Source of the DNA: an uncultured Maribacter sp.
Lineage (GTDB): Bacteria; Bacteroidota; Bacteroidia; Flavobacteriales; Flavobacteriaceae
NCBI GenBank assembly: GCA_947498505.1
Contig: CANMKG010000001.1
Coordinates: 186,001-250,000, forward strand
Direction of reading: 5' to 3'
Length of the DNA: 64,000 nucleotides
Shown: positions 35,514 to 43,729 of the stretch, piece by piece
Layout: each line of letters opens with the position of its first letter
Position numbering within the stretch: position 1 is the stretch's first letter
Position numbers and translations under genes: made by a program
Notes under the pieces: model-generated
What the model was told of the DNA's origin: nothing
Database searches by the model: none
What the model saw: the letters and a program-made list of their open reading frames with translations, nothing else

Positions 35514-38500
35514 TATTTTTTTGATATTACCCAATTATAAGCATTTTCAAAGGCTTCTAACCAGGGCGAAACTTCATCTTGTCTGTCCGTAGGGTAGTGT
35601 GCCCAATTCCATGGAAACGTTGAGCGTTCAAGATGTGGCATTGTTACTAGGTGACGCCCTGAACTATCACACATCATAGCAGTATTAAAATCACTTCCGT
35701 TTGGATTTGCAGGGTAACCTTCATAACCATATTTTGCAACAATTTGATATTTGTCTTCACCGTATGGTAAGTTAAATTTACCTTCTCCATGCGATATCCA
35801 AACGCCTAAAGTATTTCCAGCTAAGGTGGATAGCATAATAGAGTTGTTTTCCTGAATTTTAACCGATGTAAAGTTACTCTCGTGTTTGTTAGAATCATTA
35901 TGTACCATTTTACCATGCGTTTCATGGTCTGGGTTTATTAAATCTAACTCCATAAATAACTGACAACCGTTACAAATACCAACAGAAAGTGTATCTGGTC
36001 TTGCAAAGAAATTCTTAATTACTGCATTTGCTTTTTCATTATATTTTATGGCTCCAGCCCAACCTTTGGCGCTTCCTAATACGTCCGAATTAGAGAACCC
36101 TCCAACAGCACCTAAAAATTGAATATCTTCTAGAGTTTCACGACCAGAAATTAAATCGGTCATATGTACATCCTTTACATCAAAACCAGCTAAATACATT
36201 GCATTTGCCATTTCGCGCTCAGAATTACTTCCTTTTTCTCTTAAAATAGCAGCTTTTGGCCTCATTTCGACTCCGCTCAATGAGTTTCTGTCCTTCAATT
36301 TTCCAGTGAAATTTTCAGGAAATGTATATTGTAAATGTTGATTTTTATAATTGTCGTAACGGTCTTTTGCTAAGTTGTTTGCCGTTTGTTTGTCATCTAA
36401 TAAATAGGATGTTTTAAACCAAGTATCTCGTAATGAACTTACATTTAAGCCTATTTCCATACCACCGTTTTTAATAGTAAGTGTAGCTTCAGAAGAAACC
36501 GTTCCTATTTTTTTGAAGTCGATATTAGCATTACTTAAAACAGTCTCAATGGAAGCATCCTTGGCTTGTAACACAATACCAGAGTTTTCAGCAAAAAGAA
36601 GTTTTATAGAGTCTTGTTCGTTTAAAGAACTAAGGTCTAAATTGGCTCCTAGATTAACATCTGCAAAACATAATTCTAATAAAGTGGTAATTAAACCACC
36701 AGAGGCAACATCGTGACCTGCAAGTATTTGACCTTCTTTAATTAAAGTTTGAATAGTATTAAATACCGTTTTTACATACCCAGCATCTTTTACATTTGGC
36801 GCTTCATTACCAATGGTATTTAAAACTTGCGCAAAAGAAGAACCACCTAGTTTAAAGGTGTCTTGTGATAGGTTGATGTAGTATATGTCTCCACCATCTT
36901 TTTGTAAAACAGGCTCTACTACTTTAGTAATATCATTACAGTTACCAGCAGCAGAAATAATAACCGTACCTGGAGAAATAACATCGCCATCGGTATATTT
37001 TTGCTTCATAGAAAGCGAATCCTTTCCTGTTGGTACGTTGATGCCTAAAGCGATAGAAAAGTCAGACACCGCTTCAACTGCTTTGTATAAACGTGCATCT
37101 TCACCTTCATTTTTACAAGGCCACATCCAGTTGGCAGATAGGGAAACAGATTGTAATCCGTCTTTTAAAGGAGCCCAAATTATATTGGTTAACGCTTCTG
37201 TAATACTATTTTTACTTCCAGCAGCAGGATCTATTAAAGCAGAAATAGGAGAGTGTCCAATAGAAGTAGCAATACCTTCTTTTCCTTTAAAATCTAGTGC
37301 CATAACACCACAGTTATTTAGTGGTAACTGTAATGGTCCTGCACATTGTTGTTTGGCAACACGACCACCAACACAACGGTCTACTTTGTTTGTTAGCCAA
37401 TCTTTAGAGGCAACAGCCTCTAACTGTAATACTTGCTCTAAATAATCATGAAAATTTTCTAATTTATATTCTGGCGCGTCGTAAGTACGAGCTACTGTAT
37501 TATCTGTTAAAATTGTTTTAGGAGAGCTTCCAAAAATATCAGATAAAGCTACATCCATAGGTTTTTCCCCTGTGGTACTAGACTCAAACGTAAAACGGTC
37601 ATCTGTAGTAACATCGCCAACTTCGTACATTGGAGAGCGCTCACGTTCTGCAATCTCTTTAAGTAAGCTAGTATCTTCTTTACCAATAACTAATCCCATA
37701 CGTTCTTGAGACTCATTACCTATAATTTCTTTAGCAGATAGGGTAGGGTCACCAACAGGAAGTTTGTCTAAATCTATTTTTCCACCAGTTTCTTCTACTA
37801 ATTCTGATAAACAATTTAAATGTCCACCAGCACCATGATCATGAATAGATACAATAGGGTTAGCATCACTCTCCACCATTCCACGAATTGCATTGGCCGC
37901 ACGTTTTTGCATTTCTGGATTAGAACGTTGTACGGCATTAAGTTCTATGGCAGAACTAAATTCACCAGTATCTGCACTAGAAACAGCTGCGCCCCCCATA
38001 CCAATACGGTAATTGTCACCACCAAGGATAACAATTTTATCTCCTTCTTCTGGTTTTGCTTTTATGGCTTGCGATGCTTTTCCATAACCAATACCACCAG
38101 CTTGCATAATAACTTTGTCAAACCCTAAACGGCGAGGATTGTCACTAGAAGACTCTTCTTCTTTATGTTCAAACGTAAGTACAGAACCATTAATTAAAGG
38201 CTGTCCAAATTTATTACCAAAGTCTGATGCTCCGTTAGATGCTTTTATTAAAATATCCATTGGAGTTTGGTATAGCCATTTACGTTCTGCTAATCCATTT
38301 TCCCATTTTCTGTCTTTTTCTAATCTAGAATATGCGGTCATATAAACCGCAGTTCCTGCTAATGGCAATGAGCCTTGTCCACCAGCTAAACGGTCTCTAA
38401 TTTCACCACCTGAACCCGTAGCAGCCCCGTTAAAAGGTTCTACAGTAGTAGGAAAATTATGTGTTTCTGCTTTTAAAGAAATAACAGAATCGAATTTCTC

Positions 38501-39205
38501 TTCTTGATAAAAATCTGGTTTGTTAGCTGTTTTAGGAGCAAATTGTATTACTTCTGGGCCTTTTACAAAGGCAACATTATCCTTATATGCAGAAACAATA
38601 TCGTTATGATTTTCTTGAGATGTTTTTTTAATCAACTTAAACAGAGAAGTTGGCATTTGTTCACCATCAATAACAAAATCACCATTAAATATTTTATGGC
38701 GGCAGTGTTCTGAGTTTACTTGACTAAAACCAAAAACTTCAGAATCAGTTAATTTTCTACCAATTTTTTTAGATACACCATTCAAATATTCAACCTCCTC
38801 GTCACTAAGAGCAAGACCCTCTTTAGCATTATATGCAGCAATATCTTCTATCTCTAAAATTGGTTCTGGTTTAATATCAATGGTGAACGTATTTTGATTT
38901 ATACTCTCGAATTTTTGAGAAAGCATAGGGTCAAAGTCAGAAAAGTCTTTTGTTACACTATAAAACTCCTCAATTCTTATCACTCCAGTGATACCCATAT
39001 TTTGAGTAATTTCCGTAGCATTAGTACTCCAGGGGGTTATCATTGCTGCCCTTGGTCCAATAAAAAAGGCGTCTAGAGACGCCGCGTTTATTTTTGGTTG
39101 GTTGCCAAACAACCAAACTAATTTGTTTATATTTTCATCAGAAAGTTCGCCAGTAGTTTGTACTGCAAAAACTTTATTCGTCGCATCCCCGAAAAAATGA
39201 ATCAT
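35513..39205 (-). CDS. purL: Phosphoribosylformylglycinamidine synthase (single-chain PurL)
   Basis: 1230 residues, the large single-chain form. Linker domain N-terminally, then the FGAM synthetase core with HCRHKIFNG, LKAETHNFPTTVEPFNGAATGSGGEIRD (read in short pieces) and SIHDHGAGGHLNCLSEL. The C-terminal glutaminase domain starts around residue 970 (PKAAILREKGSNSERE) with catalytic Cys in GICNGCQLF and His/Glu near the end. Catalyses the ATP- and glutamine-dependent fourth step of purine synthesis. No purine riboswitch was seen in the leader. A minus-strand TAAATTTG lies at 39237-39244. Confidence 0.96.
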   Translation of the reverse strand: MIHFFGDATNKVFAVQTTGELSDENINKLVWLFGNQPKINAASLDAFFIGPRAAMITPWSTNATEITQNMGITGVIRIEEFYSVTKDFSDFDPMLSQKFESINQNTFTIDIKPEPILEIEDIAAYNAKEGLALSDEEVEYLNGVSKKIGRKLTDSEVFGFSQVNSEHCRHKIFNGDFVIDGEQMPTSLFKLIKKTSQENHNDIVSAYKDNVAFVKGPEVIQFAPKTANKPDFYQEEKFDSVISLKAETHNFPTTVEPFNGAATGSGGEIRDRLAGGQGSLPLAGTAVYMTAYSRLEKDRKWENGLAERKWLYQTPMDILIKASNGASDFGNKFGQPLINGSVLTFEHKEEESSSDNPRRLGFDKVIMQAGGIGYGKASQAIKAKPEEGDKIVILGGDNYRIGMGGAAVSSADTGEFSSAIELNAVQRSNPEMQKRAANAIRGMVESDANPIVSIHDHGAGGHLNCLSELVEETGGKIDLDKLPVGDPTLSAKEIIGNESQERMGLVIGKEDTSLLKEIAERERSPMYEVGDVTTDDRFTFESSTTGEKPMDVALSDIFGSSPKTILTDNTVARTYDAPEYKLENFHDYLEQVLQLEAVASKDWLTNKVDRCVGGRVAKQQCAGPLQLPLNNCGVMALDFKGKEGIATSIGHSPISALIDPAAGSKNSITEALTNIIWAPLKDGLQSVSLSANWMWPCKNEGEDARLYKAVEAVSDFSIALGINVPTGKDSLSMKQKYTDGDVISPGTVIISAAGNCNDITKVVEPVLQKDGGDIYYINLSQDTFKLGGSSFAQVLNTIGNEAPNVKDAGYVKTVFNTIQTLIKEGQILAGHDVASGGLITTLLELCFADVNLGANLDLSSLNEQDSIKLLFAENSGIVLQAKDASIETVLSNANIDFKKIGTVSSEATLTIKNGGMEIGLNVSSLRDTWFKTSYLLDDKQTANNLAKDRYDNYKNQHLQYTFPENFTGKLKDRNSLSGVEMRPKAAILREKGSNSEREMANAMYLAGFDVKDVHMTDLISGRETLEDIQFLGAVGGFSNSDVLGSAKGWAGAIKYNEKANAVIKNFFARPDTLSVGICNGCQLFMELDLINPDHETHGKMVHNDSNKHESNFTSVKIQENNSIMLSTLAGNTLGVWISHGEGKFNLPYGEDKYQIVAKYGYEGYPANPNGSDFNTAMMCDSSGRHLVTMPHLERSTFPWNWAHYPTDRQDEVSPWLEAFENAYNWVISKK

Positions 39206-39236
39206 TGAGCCGTAAATTGTTAGGTTTTAGAAACCG

Positions 39237-39244
39237 CAAATTTA
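39237..39244 (-). promoter_or_regulatory. Candidate -7 element for purL
   Basis: The minus strand reads TAAATTTG, 31 bases upstream of the purL ATG; predicted leader about 25 nt. No -33 TTG at normal spacing was found. Confidence 0.4.
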
Positions 39245-39309
39245 CGTTTATTAAACGGTAAAATAAAGTGTGAATAATCAACAATTGTTAATTTCTTTCT
39301 GCAAACTGG

Positions 39310-40527
39310 CTATTGTCCTTTTTTCTCTAATAATGCCATGTAAAAACCATCAAAACCACTTGAGGACGCAAATATTTTTTTGTCTCCAACAAACGTAAAA
39401 TCATCTCCTTCTTCAGAAGATAAAAAGGATTTCACTTGTTCTATATTTTCTTGCGGTAAAATAGAGCATGTTGCGTAAACCATTTTCCCTCCTGGTTTTA
39501 CTATTTTACTATAGTTCCTGATGATTTCTTTTTGAGTAGTTACAATTTTGTCTACGAATTCTGGTTGTAGTTTCCATTTCGCGTCAGGGTTTCTACGTAG
39601 AATTCCTAATCCAGTACAAGGTGCATCAATTAACACGCGGTCTGCTTTACCATACAACTTTTTAATGACCTTTGAGGTATCAATAACTCTGGGTTCTATA
39701 TTATGTGCCCCAGCTCGTTTTGCTCTTCTTTTTAACTCTTTAAGCTTATTTTCATAGATATCTAAAGCAATTAATTGCCCTTTATTTTCCATTAGGGCCG
39801 CTAGATGTAGTGCTTTTCCACCTGCACCGGCGCAGGTATCTACAACGCGCATACCTGGTTTAACATCAAGGAATTCAGATACTAACTGTGATGATGCATC
39901 TTGAACTTCAAAAAAACCTTTTTTAAATGCTTCAGAGGTGAAAACATTTCCGCGCTCAACAAGTTTTAAGGCAGATGAGTATCCTTTTAAAAATTCGGTG
40001 TCAATTCCAGCGTCTAAAAGAATTTTACGTAATTTTTCTTTAGAAGTCTTAAGTTCATTTGCTCTTAAAATTACATCAGCTTGCTTGTTTAAAGCTGTAA
40101 TCTCTTTGTTCCAAAGTTTTTCTCCAAGCGATTTGGCACAGAGTTCGTCCATCCAATCAGGTATAGACTCTTTGTATTTTCGAATTTTAGAAAGCTCATC
40201 AAATTTTCCTTTTATTCTTCTTTCTGGAGTTGGCTCTATTTGTTTCCAATCGGGTAACTTAATTCCTTTTAAGACAGCCCATACAGCAAAGAGACGGAAT
40301 AAATTAGGGCGAGAATACGGTGCTTTAACCTCCGCAATTTCAGAATACAGACGTTTCCAGCGTACAATGTCATATGTTGTTTCAGCTATAAAACCTCGGT
40401 CCCTTGCTCCCCATCTTTTATCAAATTTTAATACTTTTTGTACAACTTTATCTGCATATTCATTTTCGTTAAATATTAGATTTAACCCATCAACTACTGC
40501 AAATACTAGATTTCTGTGTAACTTCAT
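39310..40527 (-). CDS. RsmB/NOP-family RNA cytosine-C5 methyltransferase
   Basis: 405 residues. An N-terminal NusB-like region (about 1-130: VVQKVLKFDKRWGARDRGFIAET) precedes the Rossmann methyltransferase: SAM loop VVDTCAGAGGKALHLAALM, DAPCTGLGILRRNPDAKWK with the PC catalytic-type Cys, and VYATCSILPQENIEQV with the second Cys (TCS). This is the NOL1/NOP2/Sun set of motifs. Probable target is 16S rRNA, as for RsmB, but the exact base is not determined by sequence. Confidence 0.9.
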   Translation of the reverse strand: MKLHRNLVFAVVDGLNLIFNENEYADKVVQKVLKFDKRWGARDRGFIAETTYDIVRWKRLYSEIAEVKAPYSRPNLFRLFAVWAVLKGIKLPDWKQIEPTPERRIKGKFDELSKIRKYKESIPDWMDELCAKSLGEKLWNKEITALNKQADVILRANELKTSKEKLRKILLDAGIDTEFLKGYSSALKLVERGNVFTSEAFKKGFFEVQDASSQLVSEFLDVKPGMRVVDTCAGAGGKALHLAALMENKGQLIALDIYENKLKELKRRAKRAGAHNIEPRVIDTSKVIKKLYGKADRVLIDAPCTGLGILRRNPDAKWKLQPEFVDKIVTTQKEIIRNYSKIVKPGGKMVYATCSILPQENIEQVKSFLSSEEGDDFTFVGDKKIFASSSGFDGFYMALLEKKGQ

Positions 40528-40547
40528 TACTTAAAAAAATAAGGTTG

Positions 40548-40555
40548 CAAAGGTA
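40548..40555 (-). promoter_or_regulatory. Candidate -7 element for the RsmB-type gene
   Basis: The minus strand reads TACCTTTG (TAnnTTTG) 20 bases upstream of the ATG at 40527. A -33 TTG was not found. Confidence 0.4.
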
Positions 40556-40599
40556 TTGTATTAGAAACGAATACGCTTATTTTTAGTTAAATTAATACT

Positions 40600-41631
40600 A
40601 TGAAACAATTTTTAATAGTCGCGGTAGTTACTTTGTTCTTAATTTCTTGCGAAGAAAACGAGCAACAAAAAGTTTTCACTACCGTAGAAGTGCAAACTTT
40701 GTTTATGGATTCTATAAGTATTAGAGCCATTGAAATTATGGACGGTAGTTTAGCTTTTGCTTCTGATAAAGGAGTGTATGGTTCTGTAGATATTGAAACT
40801 AACGATGTGCTTTTAAATACTGAAAAGTTTCACACAAGCATTCCACATTTTCGTGCGGTCGCACATACAGACACTGATTTTTTTATGCTTTCCATTGGTA
40901 ACCCCGCTTTACTTTATAAAACAGGGGAAAACGGAAAAATGGATTTAGTGTATAAGGAGGAAGCGGATAATGTGTTTTATGATGCCATGACTTTTTGGAA
41001 TAATGATGAAGGAATTGCTGTTGGCGATAGCATGAATGGATGTTTATCTATAATTATAACCAGAGATGGTGGGAATACTTGGAGTAAAAGTGTTTGCGAT
41101 GATTTGCCTATGGCGACTGATAAAGAAGGTGCTTTTGCTGCTAGTAACACAAACATAGTTGCACAAGGTGATAAAACATGGATTGTTACTACAAGCAGTC
41201 GGGTATATTATTCAGAAAATAAAGGTGTTACATGGGAAGTTTATGAAACGCCAATTTTAAGTAAAGAACCTACTCAAGGGATATATTCTCTAGATTTTTA
41301 TGATGACAAAATTGGATTTGTAATTGGAGGAGATTATTTAAATCCTGAGGAAAACGCTCAAAACAAGGCAATTACCTTAGATGGAGGAAAAACATGGAAT
41401 CTTGTTGCAAATGGAGCAAATCCGGGATACAAAAGTTGCGTGCAATTTGTACCTAATGCGAAAGGTAAGGCTTTGGTTTCTGTAGGTTTTACTGGGATTT
41501 CATATTCTAGTGATAAAGGAGCGCATTGGAAAAAATTATCCGAATCTTCGTTTTATACGATTCGTTTTTTAAATGATAGTATTGCCTATGCAGCTGGAAA
41601 AAATAAAATTGCCAAACTTGTTTTCAGATAA
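40600..41631 (+). CDS. Asp-box/BNR-repeat lipoprotein (YCF48/sialidase-fold type)
   Basis: 343 residues. Lipoprotein signal with LFLISC (Cys at about 17). Beta-propeller Asp-boxes: ITRDGGNTWSK, YSENKGVTWEV, ITLDGGKTWNL and YSSDKGAHWKK. Database relatives are called oxidoreductase or sialidase-like, but no catalytic residues can be assigned; a protein-binding or assembly role as in Ycf48 is equally possible. Divergent from the RsmB-type gene, ending at a bidirectional terminator. Confidence 0.78.
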   Translation: MKQFLIVAVVTLFLISCEENEQQKVFTTVEVQTLFMDSISIRAIEIMDGSLAFASDKGVYGSVDIETNDVLLNTEKFHTSIPHFRAVAHTDTDFFMLSIGNPALLYKTGENGKMDLVYKEEADNVFYDAMTFWNNDEGIAVGDSMNGCLSIIITRDGGNTWSKSVCDDLPMATDKEGAFAASNTNIVAQGDKTWIVTTSSRVYYSENKGVTWEVYETPILSKEPTQGIYSLDFYDDKIGFVIGGDYLNPEENAQNKAITLDGGKTWNLVANGANPGYKSCVQFVPNAKGKALVSVGFTGISYSSDKGAHWKKLSESSFYTIRFLNDSIAYAAGKNKIAKLVFR

Positions 41632-41632
41632 A

Positions 41633-41658
41633 AAAAGAGGTCAATAAAGACCTCTTTT
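41633..41658. terminator. Bidirectional terminator
   Basis: Perfect ten-base arms AAAAGAGGTC and GACCTCTTTT around AATAAA, directly between the convergent stops at 41631 and 41662. Confidence 0.9.
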
Positions 41659-41661
41659 AAA

Positions 41662-42012
41662 TTAAACGTTTACTACAATATATCCTCTTCCTTTTTTCTG
41701 GTACCAAATACCTTTGTACTTGTATAGCTTTCTACCATTAACTTTTACTACTTTGTTTCCTCTTGGTAATGTTCTAATCGCAATACCTAAGGGAGCTGCA
41801 CAAACCACATATTTTCGCCCTCTGGTTCTGTACCAAACACCTTCAGCAAAATGGTATTTAGCTCCTTTATGAACAATTAGTTTGGGTTTGTTAATTTTGG
41901 TCACAACTACACCATGTTTTGGGTAAATTTTTACAACTTTTCTTTGCGCAGTTACGGAGATTATTCCACCGAACAACATTCCAACGATTACCAACATTTT
42001 TAAACTTTTCAT
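41662..42012 (-). CDS. Small basic exported protein with two repeats (DUF6515-like)
   Basis: 116 residues with a Sec signal peptide (ends SVTAQ). The mature part is very basic and holds two copies of a unit: PKHGVVVTKI...GVWYRTRGRKYVV and PLGIAIRTLP...GIWYQKKGRGYIV. This matches the DUF6515-like small periplasmic proteins of Flavobacteriia. Function unknown; the charge would favour binding to polyanions or envelope phosphates. It lies downstream of the ECF sigma unit but is separated from it by a terminator (42074-42099). Confidence 0.72.
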   Translation of the reverse strand: MKSLKMLVIVGMLFGGIISVTAQRKVVKIYPKHGVVVTKINKPKLIVHKGAKYHFAEGVWYRTRGRKYVVCAAPLGIAIRTLPRGNKVVKVNGRKLYKYKGIWYQKKGRGYIVVNV

Positions 42013-42073
42013 AGCATTTGTTTTATGGGTTATTATACTTCTTTGACTATGGAATTTAGGTATGGTTTAATGC

Positions 42074-42099
42074 AAAAAGGAGCCAATTGACTCCTTTTT
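42074..42099. terminator. Terminator of the ECF sigma operon
   Basis: Arms AAAAAGGAG and CTCCTTTTT around an eight-base centre that can also partly pair, with T-runs on both strands, 26 bases after the stop of the Spy-like gene. Confidence 0.75.
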
Positions 42100-42124
42100 T
42101 AGGTATTTTGTCGATTTTGATATT

Positions 42125-42571
42125 TTAATTTCTCGGAGGATGCTTCTGGCGATATTGCTTTATTAGTTTTCTTTTAAAACCATTTTCGGTTTGGATGAGA
42201 ACAAATGTCTTTTTTGCAGAAATTACCTTTCTTATATCGGAAATAAACTTCTTTTCAATTTTATTTCTTTCTTCTTTTAAAAAGATATGAAGTTCCAGTA
42301 ATTTGTTTACCTCATTTTCAGAAAGCTGTTCAACGTTTCTAAGTTTACTAAAAACCTCTGTTCTTTCGCGATAACGAAGAGTTTCAAGTTGTTCTTCATG
42401 CTTGTTGTAAATGGGCCAAAAATCTTGAGCCTCTTTACTTGTTAAGTCTAGTTTTTCTGTAATGTAAGCAACCTTTAACGATTTTATTTTTTCTTTATTT
42501 GGCTTGTGTTGCCCATAAAAATTGCCGGTTATTAGCAATAATATTACTATCGTAAAATGTTTAATATTCAT
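42125..42571 (-). CDS. Spy/CpxP-like periplasmic protein of the ECF sigma operon
   Basis: 148 residues with a Sec signal peptide (ends ITGNFYGQ). The mature part is a helical, charged hairpin: ITEKLDLTSKEAQDFWPIYN and LHIFLKEERNKIEKKFISDI, resembling LTxxQ-type Spy/CpxP chaperones and the sensor-like small protein encoded with Flavobacteriia ECF sigma factors. ATG at 42571 is used rather than the upstream TTG at 42580; it overlaps the preceding gene by 11 bases. Probably senses or buffers envelope stress in the periplasm. Confidence 0.75.
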   Translation of the reverse strand: MNIKHFTIVILLLITGNFYGQHKPNKEKIKSLKVAYITEKLDLTSKEAQDFWPIYNKHEEQLETLRYRERTEVFSKLRNVEQLSENEVNKLLELHIFLKEERNKIEKKFISDIRKVISAKKTFVLIQTENGFKRKLIKQYRQKHPPRN

Positions 42572-43079
42572 CACTTTCAATATTTAACTCGTTTATATAA
42601 TCAGTATTGTCATCTAAATAGTTAACAATATCCTCGTCATTAATTGTGGTTTCTAACACGTCATTTAGCTCTAAATCGTCAACTGGTATTACTTCCGCTA
42701 TTTCGTAGGTAGACAGACCTAAATCGGTATCTTCAAAATATGCATCGATTTCTGAACTAGCTAAATCACTTATGTTGATATTATTAGGTTTGTTTGGTTG
42801 TATGGTAAAAAACAAAAGTAAAACAGCTGCTACAGCAATGGCACTATAATAGTACTTTTTATATGATTTAAGCGTAATTACTTTTGTAGGCTTTTCATCA
42901 AGTTTACTAGTAATGTTTTTGTGAAGAGAATTAAAATAGCTCTCAGGTATTTTAAAACCTTCATTTTTAGGAATGCTTGACTGGTCTTCTGAAGCAATTT
43001 TATTCAAAAGATTGTCATTAAAAGTGTCCAGATAATCTCCTGGAACCTTAAACCCGCTATTTTTGTTAGTCTTTTTCAC
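42561..43079 (-). CDS. Putative anti-sigma factor, single-pass membrane protein
   Basis: 172 residues from GTG at 43079, whose first base is also the last base of the upstream sigma gene TAG (TAGTG overlap). The N-terminal cytoplasmic part has two copies of one motif: GFKVPGDYLDTFNDNLLNKI (about 9-28) and GFKIPESYFNSLHKNITSKL (about 41-60). One membrane helix follows (about 73-92: YYYSAIAVAAVLLLFF), then an acidic periplasmic tail. There is no zinc-binding ZAS motif, so it is not a classical RseA/ChrR type. The anti-sigma role comes from gene order and topology. Confidence 0.7.
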   Translation of the reverse strand: MKKTNKNSGFKVPGDYLDTFNDNLLNKIASEDQSSIPKNEGFKIPESYFNSLHKNITSKLDEKPTKVITLKSYKKYYYSAIAVAAVLLLFFTIQPNKPNNINISDLASSEIDAYFEDTDLGLSTYEIAEVIPVDDLELNDVLETTINDEDIVNYLDDNTDYINELNIESDEY

Positions 43080-43621
43080 TATTCGTTTTTTAAAAAAGCC
43101 TCAATTTTTTTTACCGCTAAATGATACGATGCTTTTAAACCGCCAACCGATGTATCTAGAATGCTTGAAATTTCCTCATATTTTAGCTCTTCAAAATATT
43201 TCATATTAAAAATTAGCTTTTGCTTTTCTGGTAAGCTGGCAATTGCTTTTTGAAGGTTGAGTTGAATTTCATCTCCTTCAAAATAAACATCCGCTTTTAA
43301 GTTGTTTACCATTGTTTGCTGAAGTTCCGCATCATTAATCCCTAATTTTTTTGATTTCGATTTTAAAAAAGTCAAAGATTCATTAGTAGCTATTCTATAC
43401 ATCCAGGAATACAGTTTACTTTCACCTTTAAAGTTATGTATGTTTTTGTATACTTTAATAAAGGTGTTTTGTAACACATCATCCGTATCATCATGATTAA
43501 GTACAATACGTCTTATATGCCAATAAAGCCTTTCTTTATAGGTGTTAACAAGCATTTCGAAAGCTTTTGCTTGCGTTTCGGTTTGCTTTAGTTCAGCTAT
43601 TAATGTTTGTTCAGCTATCAA
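43079..43621 (-). CDS. ECF-type RNA polymerase sigma factor
   Basis: 180 residues. Region 2 (about 15-90): LVNTYKERLYWHIRRIVLNHDDTDDVLQNTFIKVYKN, read in two halves, with FKGESKLYSWMYRIATN. Region 4 (about 120-175): LQKAIASLPEKQKLIF and YEEISSILDTSVGGLKASY helix-turn-helix. First gene of a three-gene unit with a putative anti-sigma factor and a Spy-like protein, all overlapping, so it probably directs an envelope-stress regulon. No consensus sigma-A element is visible upstream, consistent with auto-activation. Confidence 0.9.
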   Translation of the reverse strand: MIAEQTLIAELKQTETQAKAFEMLVNTYKERLYWHIRRIVLNHDDTDDVLQNTFIKVYKNIHNFKGESKLYSWMYRIATNESLTFLKSKSKKLGINDAELQQTMVNNLKADVYFEGDEIQLNLQKAIASLPEKQKLIFNMKYFEELKYEEISSILDTSVGGLKASYHLAVKKIEAFLKNE

Positions 43622-43729
43622 TAGTTTTAACTTAAGTTCAATGCTTTGACTATAAAAACGATTAAAGGTTTAATATAGAGAACCGTTTATTGGAAAATGC
43701 ACTTGTAAACTCTAAGTTAAACGATTTTT

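Noticed and set aside
43656-43726. Two AAACGATT copies and the ATTAAA-GG-TTTAAT palindrome upstream of the ECF sigma gene as its autoregulated promoter
   Set aside because: The copies are 63 bases apart, far from ECF -35/-10 spacing, and the second lies at the end of the neighbouring ABC gene; no consistent promoter could be drawn.
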